DNA of 64,000 nt from Oscillospiraceae bacterium. Lineage in GTDB: Bacteria > Bacillota > Clostridia > Oscillospirales > Oscillospiraceae. A model generated the notes under the pieces. The model was not told the origin of the DNA, did no database searches, and worked only from the letters and a program-made list of their open reading frames with translations. Below, piece after piece: positions 54,311-64,000 of this stretch. The stretch is taken from positions 1 to 64,000 of the forward strand of contig WRMH01000006.1 in the NCBI GenBank assembly GCA_009777235.1, read 5' to 3'. The position numbers and the translations under genes were made by a program. The stretch's first letter is position 1. Each line of letters begins with the position of its first letter.

Positions 54311-55354
54311 TTATTCCTCCGTTTGATTATTTCGATAATATTTTAGCGTGTCCTCAAGAGTTTGTTTTAGAGTGTATGCCCGTGACCAGCCCGTGTCCCG
54401 TATAAGTTTGGCGTTGTCGCATATGAGTATCGGGGTGTCTGACGGGCGCATACGGCTCTCATCTTGCTTTATGTTAATCTTTGCGCGAGTCATTGTGAGC
54501 AGCATATCGAGTATCTCTTTGCCGCTGCAGCCTGTGCCGCTTCCCACATTATACACCTGCGCGGATATGCCCTTTTCGGCGATTAGGCGATAGGCCCTTG
54601 CAATGTCCCGCACGTCCGTATAGTCGCGCACGCTCTCTAAGTTGCCCACCGTGAGCGTGTTTGCCTTTCCCCGTTCGATTTTTGCTATAGCGTCGCAAAA
54701 ATCAGGAATAATGAAGCCCGTTTTTTGACCGGGTCCGCTATGGTTAAATGAACGCGTATAGCAAACGTCAAGGTTATAAATTTTCGCAAATTGCGCCGAC
54801 GCCGCTTCCCCGATAAACTTAGAGATAGCGTATGGGTTTTGCGGATTTGGCTGCCGCTTCTCATCTATGGGCTTTGTCACGCCCGTCGCTCCATATTCGT
54901 CGGCTGACCCAATCATCACGACGCGGGGACGGGGCGCGGGATTTTGTGAAGTATGCCGGTGTGACGCGGCTTTTTGCATATGATGTATGCCTCCGAGCAC
55001 GTTTACCGCTCCCAGTATGTTTAATTTTGCCGTCAACTCGGGTATCTCCCATGAGCGGCGTACATCCGCCTGCCCCGCAAGATGAAACACAATATCAGGC
55101 TCTGTGCGGCCAATAAAATCCCGGACGGCTTCGGTGTCCAAAATGTCTATAATCTCTGTGCGGTTATCATGGTCTTTGCCGCAGGCGGCGCAAGTTTTAT
55201 CCGCCTCACTTTGCAAGCTGCCCGATATGTCCATGCCAAATACTTCATATCCATACAGACACAGCTCTTTGCACAGATGTCTGCCGACAAATCCCATACT
55301 TCCGGTGATAAGCGCTTTCGGTTTAGTTTTTTTTAGTTGGCGGGCTATTGACAT
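54311..55354 (-). CDS. rmd: GDP-4-keto-6-deoxy-D-mannose reductase-like SDR
   Basis: A 347-residue extended short-chain dehydrogenase. NAD(P) motif is ITGSMGFVGRHL, then FHLAGQADVRRSWE, the active-site IGSADEYGATG with PYAISKFIGEAAS (YxxxK), and SFNHSGPGQKTGFIIPDF. The FNHSGPGQ motif is typical of GDP-mannose dehydratase/reductase relatives. With Gmd next door it would make GDP-D-rhamnose for surface glycans. AAGGAAAG precedes ATG 55354. UDP-sugar epimerase activity is less likely. Confidence 0.85.
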   Translation of the reverse strand: MSIARQLKKTKPKALITGSMGFVGRHLCKELCLYGYEVFGMDISGSLQSEADKTCAACGKDHDNRTEIIDILDTEAVRDFIGRTEPDIVFHLAGQADVRRSWEIPELTAKLNILGAVNVLGGIHHMQKAASHRHTSQNPAPRPRVVMIGSADEYGATGVTKPIDEKRQPNPQNPYAISKFIGEAASAQFAKIYNLDVCYTRSFNHSGPGQKTGFIIPDFCDAIAKIERGKANTLTVGNLESVRDYTDVRDIARAYRLIAEKGISAQVYNVGSGTGCSGKEILDMLLTMTRAKINIKQDESRMRPSDTPILICDNAKLIRDTGWSRAYTLKQTLEDTLKYYRNNQTEE

Positions 55355-55417
55355 TTACTACTTTCCTTGCTTCTTATTTTTAACAAAATCATAAGTCCCT
55401 GCTTCTATTCCTGCGCT

Positions 55418-55516
55418 GTCATAAAATCATTCCTCCCCGATCAATTGCGTCCATCCGTGCGCAAACGATCGGACGCTCCGCATCCATGCTTCGCTCTCGG
55501 AATGATGTTTATGACC
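55418..55516. repeat. ~99-bp palindromic intergenic repeat, copy f
   Basis: Family member with GTCATAAAATC left end. About 35 bases upstream (AACAAAATCATAAGT, CTATTCCT) are also shared with copy g. With copy g it brackets gmd-ugd. Confidence 0.9.
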
Positions 55517-55528
55517 CCCGCTTTTCGG

Positions 55529-57726
<2,198 letters not shown>

Positions 57727-57802
57727 AAAAATTACCCCTCTCTATCAACGCATAATTCACAATTGTTTAACAAAATCATAAGTTTCTCGCCTCTATTCCT
57801 TC

Positions 57803-57906
57803 GCTGTCATAAAATCATTCCTCCCCGATCAGTTGCGTCCATCCATGCGCAAACGATCGGACGCTCCGCATCCATGCTCCGCTCTCGGAATGAATTTTAT
57901 GACAGC
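57803..57906. repeat. ~99-bp palindromic intergenic repeat, copy g
   Basis: GCTGTCATAAAATCATTCC left end and ATGACAGC right end. Its right arm supplies the last codons and the TAA stop of the ABC ATPase gene (57897-57906). Confidence 0.9.
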
Positions 57907-58691
57907 TTTGCCTGTGAGTCGTCAGCACCGGCCTCCAAACCGGCGCATACCCCCGGGTCGCCATAGACCGCGACGACGTCTTTCATATCGCCGCCGCATA
58001 TCACTTTTCCTCTTTCGAGCAAAATGGCGCGTGAGCACATTCTCTTTATAAGTTCAATATCATGCGTAACCATCAAAGCTGTAGTGCCGCCGCTGATCAT
58101 GCCCTCAATGCGCTCTATGCACTTTGCCATAAATTTATAGTCGCCGACGCCCAATATCTCATCAACTATCAAGATGTCGGGCTTTACGCTCGTTGCCACG
58201 GCAAAACCCAGCCGCGCCACCATGCCCGATGAAAAGTTTTTTAGCGCGACGTCCTCAAACTCCCATAGCTCGGCAAAGTCAATGATTTCATCATATTTTT
58301 GCGCCATATATTTCTTTGAGTGTCCGTACATAGCGCCGTTCATGTATATATTTTCGCGGGCGGAAACCTCCACGTCAAAACCGGCTCCAAGCTCTAAGAG
58401 CGGGGAAATCTCGCCTCTCACCGTAATAGAGCCGGACGTTGGCTTAAATACGCCGGCGATGAGCTTTAGCAAGGTTGATTTGCCCGCGCCGTTGAGCCCC
58501 ATTATGCCAAAAACCTCTCCCCTTTTCACGTCAAAACTAATATCGCGCAGCGCCCAGAACTTTTCGTAAAAAAGCTGCCGTTTGAGGCTTTTTACTATAT
58601 ATTCTTTTAGCCCCGAGACTTTGTCCTTGCTCAGGTTAAACATCATAGAGACGTTTTTTACTTCAATTGCCGATTTTTCTAAAATTTCCAT
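57897..58691 (-). CDS. Polysaccharide ABC exporter ATPase (Wzt/TagH/KpsT-like)
   Basis: A 264-residue ABC ATPase of the polysaccharide/teichoic acid export type. Walker A is IMGLNGAGKSTLLKLI (about 85), after the family-specific start KEYIVKSLKRQLFYEKFWAL; the Q-loop region, the shortened signature NFSSGMVARLGFAVA and Walker B LIVDEILGVGD follow. No C-terminal carbohydrate-binding domain, so it is KpsT-like in length. The last three residues and stop lie inside palindromic copy g. Pairs with the permease at 58777. Confidence 0.92.
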   Translation of the reverse strand: MEILEKSAIEVKNVSMMFNLSKDKVSGLKEYIVKSLKRQLFYEKFWALRDISFDVKRGEVFGIMGLNGAGKSTLLKLIAGVFKPTSGSITVRGEISPLLELGAGFDVEVSARENIYMNGAMYGHSKKYMAQKYDEIIDFAELWEFEDVALKNFSSGMVARLGFAVATSVKPDILIVDEILGVGDYKFMAKCIERIEGMISGGTTALMVTHDIELIKRMCSRAILLERGKVICGGDMKDVVAVYGDPGVCAGLEAGADDSQAKLS

Positions 58692-58776
58692 ACTAAAAAT
58701 CTTTCTGAGGCTTTTGTGGTGTTTTTAATCTTTGGCTAATTTTTGACAGGCTTTGGCTTTGCCGCAGGAGGAGCAT

Positions 58777-59862
58777 TTATAAATATAAAATGTACCTGTC
58801 CTGTTTTCGCATAAAGGTATACGCGCCGACCGAGAGCGATACTAAGGAAAATGATATACATACCATGTTTGCCCATAAGTCAGGAATAGTTCCCCATAGA
58901 GCGAGGTTACGGAAGTATGTGACAAAATGGTAAAGCGGGTTGAATCCATATAGAGGTACGAGCCACGGGGGCAATATATCCATCGGGTACATGATCGGCG
59001 TCAAAAACATCCAGAGTGTCAAAAACACGCCGTACAAATATGTGAGATCGCGGAAAAACACCGCCATAGACGACATGAACATAGCCACCCCGAGCGTAAA
59101 CACAAACAGATATATCATCGGGATGGGAAACAGTAGCATCGTCCACTGAAATTCGACGCCCGTAAAAACAAAGACTATCAAAAAGGCTATAAACGAAAAA
59201 CCCAGATTGACAAGCGACGATATTACCCGAGACGCGGGGAAAACATACTTTGGGACATAGATTTTTTTTATGACGCCTTCGCTTTGGATAATGGAACTCA
59301 TAGCAAGCGTGGTAGCTTCATTTAAAAAGTTGTACATGATTATACCGCTCAGGTAATATACCGGAAAGTTTTCGATTTGAACCCTAAAAAGATAGGAAAA
59401 AACCGCGGTCATGATAAGCATGGTGAGCAGCGGGTTTAGCACTGACCACAGCACTCCGAGTATGCTCTTGCGGTATCGCGATACAAAGTCGCGCTTGACT
59501 AAAAGTATCAAATATTGTTTGTATCTGTTGAATGTAAATATTTGTGCCTTGACGTATTTTCGCTTAAATATAAGCAGCAAGAAGGCGATCGTACCGATAG
59601 CTGCCGCCACCGCCAAAAACGCGATTTTTGAGGAAAAAAGCGCGAAAGCTGTAAGCTTTTCTATGATGGTCTGAGGGGCGCCGGTGCTTTGAGCGTCAGT
59701 GTAATCGGGGCTTTGCGGGTCTGCGGGGTCTTGAGCGGCGGTTTTGGCGTCGTCACCCCGTCGGTCGCCGATAATGCTTTCCGGCAGCATTGAAAATGCC
59801 AAAAAGTAAGCGGCAGTCAGTATGATTGCAAAGAGCGCAACTCGTTTTTTTGTCAGCATCAT
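58777..59862 (-). CDS. Polysaccharide ABC exporter permease (Wzm/TagG-like)
   Basis: A 361-residue ABC-2 permease. Residues 1-115 hold two extra helices (about 9-28 and 78-98) separated by an Asp/Pro/Gln-rich loop. From about 110 it is a normal Wzm/TagG unit: YLILLVKRDFVSRYRKSILGVLWSVLNPL, then GVIKKIYVPKYVFPAS, LTPIMYPMDILP and GFNPLYHFV. It would export a lipid-linked or glycan polymer with the ATPase at 57897. Two adjacent ATGs (59862, 59859) are possible starts. Confidence 0.9.
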   Translation of the reverse strand: MMLTKKRVALFAIILTAAYFLAFSMLPESIIGDRRGDDAKTAAQDPADPQSPDYTDAQSTGAPQTIIEKLTAFALFSSKIAFLAVAAAIGTIAFLLLIFKRKYVKAQIFTFNRYKQYLILLVKRDFVSRYRKSILGVLWSVLNPLLTMLIMTAVFSYLFRVQIENFPVYYLSGIIMYNFLNEATTLAMSSIIQSEGVIKKIYVPKYVFPASRVISSLVNLGFSFIAFLIVFVFTGVEFQWTMLLFPIPMIYLFVFTLGVAMFMSSMAVFFRDLTYLYGVFLTLWMFLTPIMYPMDILPPWLVPLYGFNPLYHFVTYFRNLALWGTIPDLWANMVCISFSLVSLSVGAYTFMRKQDRYILYL

Positions 59863-59873
59863 CAGTTTTGCCC

Positions 59874-60275
59874 CTATTTGTCGTCGCTCGTGGTGTTTTC
59901 GGCGTCATCTGCGGCGTCCTCTCCGTCAGCCTCGCCGTCAGCCTCGTCATCGGAGCTTCCGATACGCGAAATGCCGCTCACTTTGACAAGGCTAAGTACA
60001 TAGGCAAGCACGATTGCCGCCACAAGCGTAATCAGCATATATTGAGCGATAAACGCGATGGTGTTCAGACTCGAATTGCCCGTCAAAGTCCAGTCGGCAA
60101 ACTCCCAGCCCCGCGCCCAAAAAATGGCGTGCGCGACCGCTATGATAAGAAACGCAAAAACAATCAGCAGCTCTATGCGTTTTCTCAAAATCAGTTCATA
60201 TCCTTTAAACCTTTCGTAGAAAAGTACGGCTATGAGCGCCGGGGCAAGAAAAACAATCGGTATCAATATAAACAT
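59874..60275 (-). CDS. Small membrane protein of unknown function
   Basis: A 133-residue protein with three predicted membrane helices (about residues 2-20, 34-55 and 74-98) and a very acidic C-terminal tail rich in Asp, Glu and Ala. I place the start at ATG 60275 (MFILIPIVF), five bases after AGAGGAGA. It overlaps no neighbour and sits directly upstream of the exporter permease, with an 11-base gap, so a role with the exporter is plausible. Family not recognised. Confidence 0.75.
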   Translation of the reverse strand: MFILIPIVFLAPALIAVLFYERFKGYELILRKRIELLIVFAFLIIAVAHAIFWARGWEFADWTLTGNSSLNTIAFIAQYMLITLVAAIVLAYVLSLVKVSGISRIGSSDDEADGEADGEDAADDAENTTSDDK

Positions 60276-60363
60276 ATATTTGTCTCCTCTAAAATAGCAG
60301 TCTTTTTGCGGTCTTTCCCGGACAGCGGCCGCCTGCGCCGTCAATCGGCGTCAGCGGTCTGCG

Positions 60364-61248
60364 CTAATCGTCAGCATACATTGGCCTTTGCGTTATTTGA
60401 TGTTCGTCGAGACCGCCGTATTTCATGGCCGCACTTATAGTCTCGGCGCTTATGATTTTGCCGAGCATATTCACCTCGAGCGCCAAAACCTCATTTGCCT
60501 GCGACGTTCCCATCACAATAAACATATTTCCATTGTCCAAATATTTTGTCGGATAATTCAGCGACAGATCATCATAATACCATCTATAGTCACCGTTCGC
60601 GTCAAAAGCCGTCTTTTTTACATGCGTAAAGTAAAATTTCGTCGTCTCCGGCGATTGGCCTGATGGCTCTCCGCTGTCTTTTTCGGAGCTTTGCGGCACT
60701 AAGTTATTTAAAATGTCATCCGGCATGGGCTGGGTCTCTATCAGGAAGAGTGCGCTTGTTTCCGCGCCGCCGCGCTCTTTTGCGGTTATTTCGACTATGT
60801 TTTTAGCTCCGGGATAAAGCCCGTATACGGGCAGGATATGCCTGTTGTTATAGCCCTTGAACGTGTGAAAGATGGTCGCTTCCTGCGTTTTTGATATGAT
60901 TTTTACGGACACCTGCGCCGGTTCTTTGGTATCGAATAAAACGAGCGCCGTAAGGGGCGATGTGTCGTATGGATTTAGCGATACTATCGGGTTTTCCAAG
61001 TTATGCTCATCTGTGTCAAGTTTTGAGAGCAGCCAATCGTCTGTCTCTTCTTGCCTTTGCATTTGACCGTATATTACGTCAATGAGCGGCGCGGGGGGCG
61101 GTATCGGTTCCGGGGCGGGCGGCGGTTCCGGTGCGTCCGATTCCGGTGAACCGGACATTATGCTCGACACAAAGATAACTATCGCGGCAACAATGATGAT
61201 TGCGGCGAGGATCGCTTCCTGCTTTTTGTTCATTTCGAGCTTGATCAT
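60364..61248 (-). CDS. Arylsulfotransferase N-terminal-like protein, shortened
   Basis: A 294-residue protein with one N-terminal membrane anchor (about 12-30), a Pro-rich linker and an immunoglobulin-like domain (NPYDTSPLTALVLFDTKEPA, GYNNRHILPVYGLYPGAKN) that resembles the N-terminal domain of bacterial aryl-sulfate sulfotransferases. The following GDYRWYYDDLSLNYPTKYLD and NGNMFIVMG look like the first blades of the catalytic beta-propeller, but the protein stops about 300 residues before a usual end (about 600). It could be a truncated relic or a domain with its own use. It precedes the small membrane protein and exporter genes. Confidence 0.7.
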   Translation of the reverse strand: MIKLEMNKKQEAILAAIIIVAAIVIFVSSIMSGSPESDAPEPPPAPEPIPPPAPLIDVIYGQMQRQEETDDWLLSKLDTDEHNLENPIVSLNPYDTSPLTALVLFDTKEPAQVSVKIISKTQEATIFHTFKGYNNRHILPVYGLYPGAKNIVEITAKERGGAETSALFLIETQPMPDDILNNLVPQSSEKDSGEPSGQSPETTKFYFTHVKKTAFDANGDYRWYYDDLSLNYPTKYLDNGNMFIVMGTSQANEVLALEVNMLGKIISAETISAAMKYGGLDEHQITQRPMYADD

Positions 61249-61521
61249 CGTAGGTAAATCCCTTCAAGTTTGCGCTCTCGAGATTGTACCATAGCCCGCG
61301 CAAAAATACAAGGCAGGAAAATCGAATGGACAAACAGCCTTTCGAGCGCAAGGGGTTGTGGTGTAACGACAAAACTTGCGACGGCACGGCGTGGAATTTT
61401 TTTGTTGAGCAAATTCTAACTTTGCTGTATAGTAAGCTGTATAGTAAACACTAAGATCGTCTTGGGTTTTGGGCGTTGCGCCCGGACATATCAACAGACA
61501 TATCAACCGGGGAGGGCTTTC

Positions 61522-62883
61522 ATGAAGCACCTGACGCCTCAAATAATCGCCGAAATAACAAAAGGGGAGTATGTGGGCTCTGAGAGCGGGCTAAATGTCC
61601 GCGTTTTTGGCGCGTCGTATGACAGCCGCAATGTAAAGCCCGGCAACCTTTTTGTATGCGTAAAAGGCGCGCGCGCCGACGGCCACGCATATACGGAAAG
61701 CGCGTTTGAATCCGGCGCGGCTTGCTGCCTTGCCGAAGCTCATATTCCGGGTGCCAAAGGCCCGTATGTGCTTGTCAAGTCCACGCTTGAAGCGGTAAAA
61801 ACAATCGCCGGGCATTATCGAAGCTCTTTTTCAATTCCCATAATAGGCATAACGGGCAGCGTCGGCAAAACGACAGCCAAAGAACTTACCGCGGCAGTAC
61901 TGGGCGAAAAATTTCGCGTCCATAAAACCTATGGAAACCTCAATAACGAGCTTGGCGTCCCGCTGACGCTTCTGTCACTTGACGAGTGCCATGAGGCGGC
62001 GGTTATAGAGATGGGCATCAGCGAATTTGGCGAGATGAGCCGCCTGTCAAAAATGGTTCGTCCGGACATTTTCATAATAACGAAAATCGGGTACGCCCAT
62101 CTTAAATCGCTCGGAGATTTGAGCGGCGTTCTGCGGGCAAAAAGTGAGGCTTTTAGTTTTATGAAACCTGACGGGATCGCGGTTTTAAACGGAGACGACG
62201 AGCTTTTATGGAAATATGACCCCAAAATAAAAAAAATAACATTCGGTTTTGACTCGCGCAATGATTTTCGCGCGGAAAATGTCCGCTGCTCGGGCACGGA
62301 TTTTATATTATTTGATATAGCAAATAACACGGATCGCTTTGCCGCGAAAATCCCCGCATACGGCAACCATATGGCACATCTCGCATCGGCGGCCGCTGCC
62401 GTCGGTCAGATTCTCGGCGTGACACAAGACGGTATAAGGCGCGGCCTGTTGTCGTATGCTCCCGTCGGCGGCAGGGCAAACGTATCAGCCACAGGGTTTA
62501 TAACGCTTATTGACGACTGCTACAACGCAAATCCGAATTCTGTCAAAGAAGCGCTCGAGTCTCTGTCCTCGTTCTCTGGCCGGCGCGTCGCGATTTTGGG
62601 CGATATGTTGGAGCTTGGCACGCGGTCAGACGAACTTCACGCTGAAATCGGAGCGTTTGCGGAGCGGCACAATATTGACAGCCTTATCTGCTGCGGCGAT
62701 AAGGCAAAGCTGATATTTGACGGCTATATGGCTTCCGGCGGAAAAACAGCGCGGCATTTTCATCTCAAAGATGAGCTTATTTTGGATTTGCCGCATCTTA
62801 TAAGCAAAAACGACGCCGTGCTTGTCAAGGCTTCACGGGGTATGCTATTTGAGCATATAACAAGTGTTTTGCGCGAGATGTAG
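61522..62883 (+). CDS. murF: UDP-MurNAc-tripeptide-D-Ala-D-Ala ligase
   Basis: A 453-residue Mur ligase. N-terminal MurF-specific domain with YDSRNVKPGNLFVCVKG, ATP loop GITGSVGKTTAKEL (about 112), the catalytic region NLNNELGVPLTL, NPNSVKEALES with DDCYN, and the C-terminal RVAILGDMLELG domain with KASRGMLFEHI. It adds D-Ala-D-Ala to the UDP-MurNAc tripeptide in the cytosol. I start at ATG 61522, with GGGGAGGG upstream, rather than the frame opening at 61462. It faces the polysaccharide genes and stands alone. Confidence 0.95.
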   Translation: MKHLTPQIIAEITKGEYVGSESGLNVRVFGASYDSRNVKPGNLFVCVKGARADGHAYTESAFESGAACCLAEAHIPGAKGPYVLVKSTLEAVKTIAGHYRSSFSIPIIGITGSVGKTTAKELTAAVLGEKFRVHKTYGNLNNELGVPLTLLSLDECHEAAVIEMGISEFGEMSRLSKMVRPDIFIITKIGYAHLKSLGDLSGVLRAKSEAFSFMKPDGIAVLNGDDELLWKYDPKIKKITFGFDSRNDFRAENVRCSGTDFILFDIANNTDRFAAKIPAYGNHMAHLASAAAAVGQILGVTQDGIRRGLLSYAPVGGRANVSATGFITLIDDCYNANPNSVKEALESLSSFSGRRVAILGDMLELGTRSDELHAEIGAFAERHNIDSLICCGDKAKLIFDGYMASGGKTARHFHLKDELILDLPHLISKNDAVLVKASRGMLFEHITSVLREM

Positions 62884-62890
62884 CCCTCTT

Positions 62891-63913
62891 TTACGCATAA
62901 TAGCCGATCCACCACTTGACGAAGTCTTTTAATCCTTCACCGAGCGGGGTTTTTGGCGCCGCGCCCGTGTCGCGGATAAGCTCGCCGATGTCCGCGTATG
63001 TCTCTTTAACATCTCCCGGCTGCAGCGGGTGCATCTCCTTTATGGCTTTTTTGCCGGAGTATTCTTCAAGGAGCGCGATGAAGTCAAGGAGCTTTTCGGG
63101 TCGGTTGTTGCCGATGTTGTATAACTTATACGGTATGTTTTCCGCGAACATGGCGGCGGATTTATCTATCAGAGCCACAATGGAATCCACCGCATCGTCC
63201 ACATAGGTAAAGTCACGTTTCATATCGCCGTTGTTGAACACCTTTAACGGCTTGCCGTTATAGATGGCGTCCATAAACAGCATCGGCGCCATATCAGGAC
63301 GCCCCCACGGGCCGTATACGGTAAAAAAGCGCATTCCCGTGATGGGTATGCCATACAGGTGCGCATATGTGTACGCCATGAGCTCATTTGATTTTTTTGT
63401 CGCGGCATACAGGCTTATGGGGTTATCTGTCCTGTCGTTCACGGAAAACGGCTGCTTTTCATTTGAGCCGTAGACAGAGCTTGACGAGGCGTATAGCAAA
63501 TGCTTAGTCTCAAATCGGCGGCAGCATTCCAAGATGTTTACAAAGCCGACTAAATTTGAGCGCACATAAATGTCAGGATTGTCTATCGAATAGCGCACGC
63601 CGGCTTGCGCCCCGAGGTGAATGACCGCGTCCGGTTTGTGTTCATTGAATGTTTTTTCGAGCGCGGCTTTGTCGGCAAGGTCTGCCCGGATGAAAGTAAA
63701 TACGGGCGGCTCTGATGTGTTTTGAGGTTTCGCCGCGCTTTCGAGCTCGTGAAGCCTCGCTTCTTTTAGCGAAACGTCGTAATAATCGCACAGGTTATCA
63801 AACCCTGCCACGCTGATACCCGTCATGAGCAGCCGCTTTGCCGTGTGAAACCCGATAAACCCTGCTGCTCCGGTAACGAGTACATTTTTGCTTTTCAAAT
63901 CACATATATCCAT
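62891..63913 (-). CDS. UDP-glucuronate 4-epimerase-like SDR
   Basis: A 340-residue extended SDR. VLVTGAAGFIGFHTAKRLL, the acid DNLCDYYDVSLKEARLHEL, HLGAQAGVRYSIDNPDIYVR, YASSSSVYGSNEKQPFS, SLYAATKKSNELMAYTYAHL and MRFFTVYGPWGRPDMAP fit the UDP-glucuronate/galacturonate epimerase (Cap1J, LpsL) group. It would turn UDP-GlcA, from the Ugd enzyme, into UDP-GalA. ATG 63913 is the conserved start; it has no ribosome binding site and lies six bases past a TATAAT box. Confidence 0.9.
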   Translation of the reverse strand: MDICDLKSKNVLVTGAAGFIGFHTAKRLLMTGISVAGFDNLCDYYDVSLKEARLHELESAAKPQNTSEPPVFTFIRADLADKAALEKTFNEHKPDAVIHLGAQAGVRYSIDNPDIYVRSNLVGFVNILECCRRFETKHLLYASSSSVYGSNEKQPFSVNDRTDNPISLYAATKKSNELMAYTYAHLYGIPITGMRFFTVYGPWGRPDMAPMLFMDAIYNGKPLKVFNNGDMKRDFTYVDDAVDSIVALIDKSAAMFAENIPYKLYNIGNNRPEKLLDFIALLEEYSGKKAIKEMHPLQPGDVKETYADIGELIRDTGAAPKTPLGEGLKDFVKWWIGYYA

Positions 63914-63919
63914 AAAAAT

Positions 63920-63948
63920 ATTATACATACGGCGGCGCAATTTTGCAA
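63920..63948 (-). promoter_or_regulatory. Promoter abutting the epimerase start codon
   Basis: On the minus strand TTGCAA (63948-63943), 17-bp spacer, TATAAT (63925-63920). Only six bases separate the -10 from ATG 63913. Confidence 0.7.
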
Positions 63949-63974
63949 CAACTCATCCGGCTCTATTTATTCAC

Positions 63975-64000
63975 GGTCATAAAATCCAATCAATTGCGTC
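63975..64000. repeat. ~99-bp palindromic repeat, copy h (cut by window end)
   Basis: GGTCATAAAATC followed by CAATCAATTGCGTC. About ten bases (CATTCCTCCCCG region) are missing compared with the other copies. Confidence 0.7.

Overview
The window reads as a chromosomal segment of a low-to-mid GC Gram-positive bacterium, most likely an uncultured member of the Clostridia. Pointers are a PolC-type replicative polymerase, a DarA-type PII-like protein, Dlt-like envelope genes, Gram-positive lipoprotein signals, Shine-Dalgarno sites and a TxpA-like type I toxin-antitoxin locus. I recognise no rRNA, tRNA or CRISPR array. The placement is inference; no marker gene was compared.

Layout. 1-5.2 kb: one giant prepilin-like surface protein on the minus strand that runs off the left edge. 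5.5-7.0 kb: aminotransferase plus a stand-alone RAM domain protein. 7.05-12.67 kb: a candidate accessory (defence-like) island (DUF3800 protein, SF2 helicase, AlbA_2/Schlafen-like protein) bracketed by two identical 29-bp palindromes. 12.7-23.9 kb: three transglutaminase-like membrane proteins, an MBOAT acyltransferase, an SGNH/DltD-like protein, a lipoprotein, an Asp/Glu racemase and a DltA-like adenylating enzyme; a DltC-like carrier protein lies at 31.5 kb. Together they look like a dispersed Dlt-type envelope-modification system. 23.9-25.35 kb: an AAA/DUF4143 ATPase between direct repeats. 25.5-31.1 kb: oppBCDFA peptide importer. 31.5-37.6 kb: carrier protein, darA, yedE plus DUF3343, a DUF4214 secreted protein between inverted 190-bp repeats, a type I toxin-antitoxin locus and an MFS transporter. 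37.7-44.6 kb: dxr-rseP-ispG-polC. 44.8-51.8 kb: AraC regulator and an lplABCD-like galacturonide uptake and cleavage locus. 51.9-54.3 kb: an XRE-cupin-acyl-CoA synthetase fusion. 54.3-63.9 kb: nucleotide-sugar synthesis (Rmd, Gmd, Ugd, UDP-glucuronate epimerase), a polysaccharide ABC exporter and murF.

The sequence carries several families of palindromic repeats: a ~99-bp intergenic family with eight copies, a 190-bp inverted pair, a ~50-60 bp element inserted in frame inside three protein genes (MBOAT, rseP, polC), a 96-bp REP-like element and a 261-bp MITE-like element. Other unusual points are a PolC with no proofreading exonuclease domain, a transglutaminase paralogue without its catalytic cysteine, and two genes whose promoters imply leaderless mRNAs.
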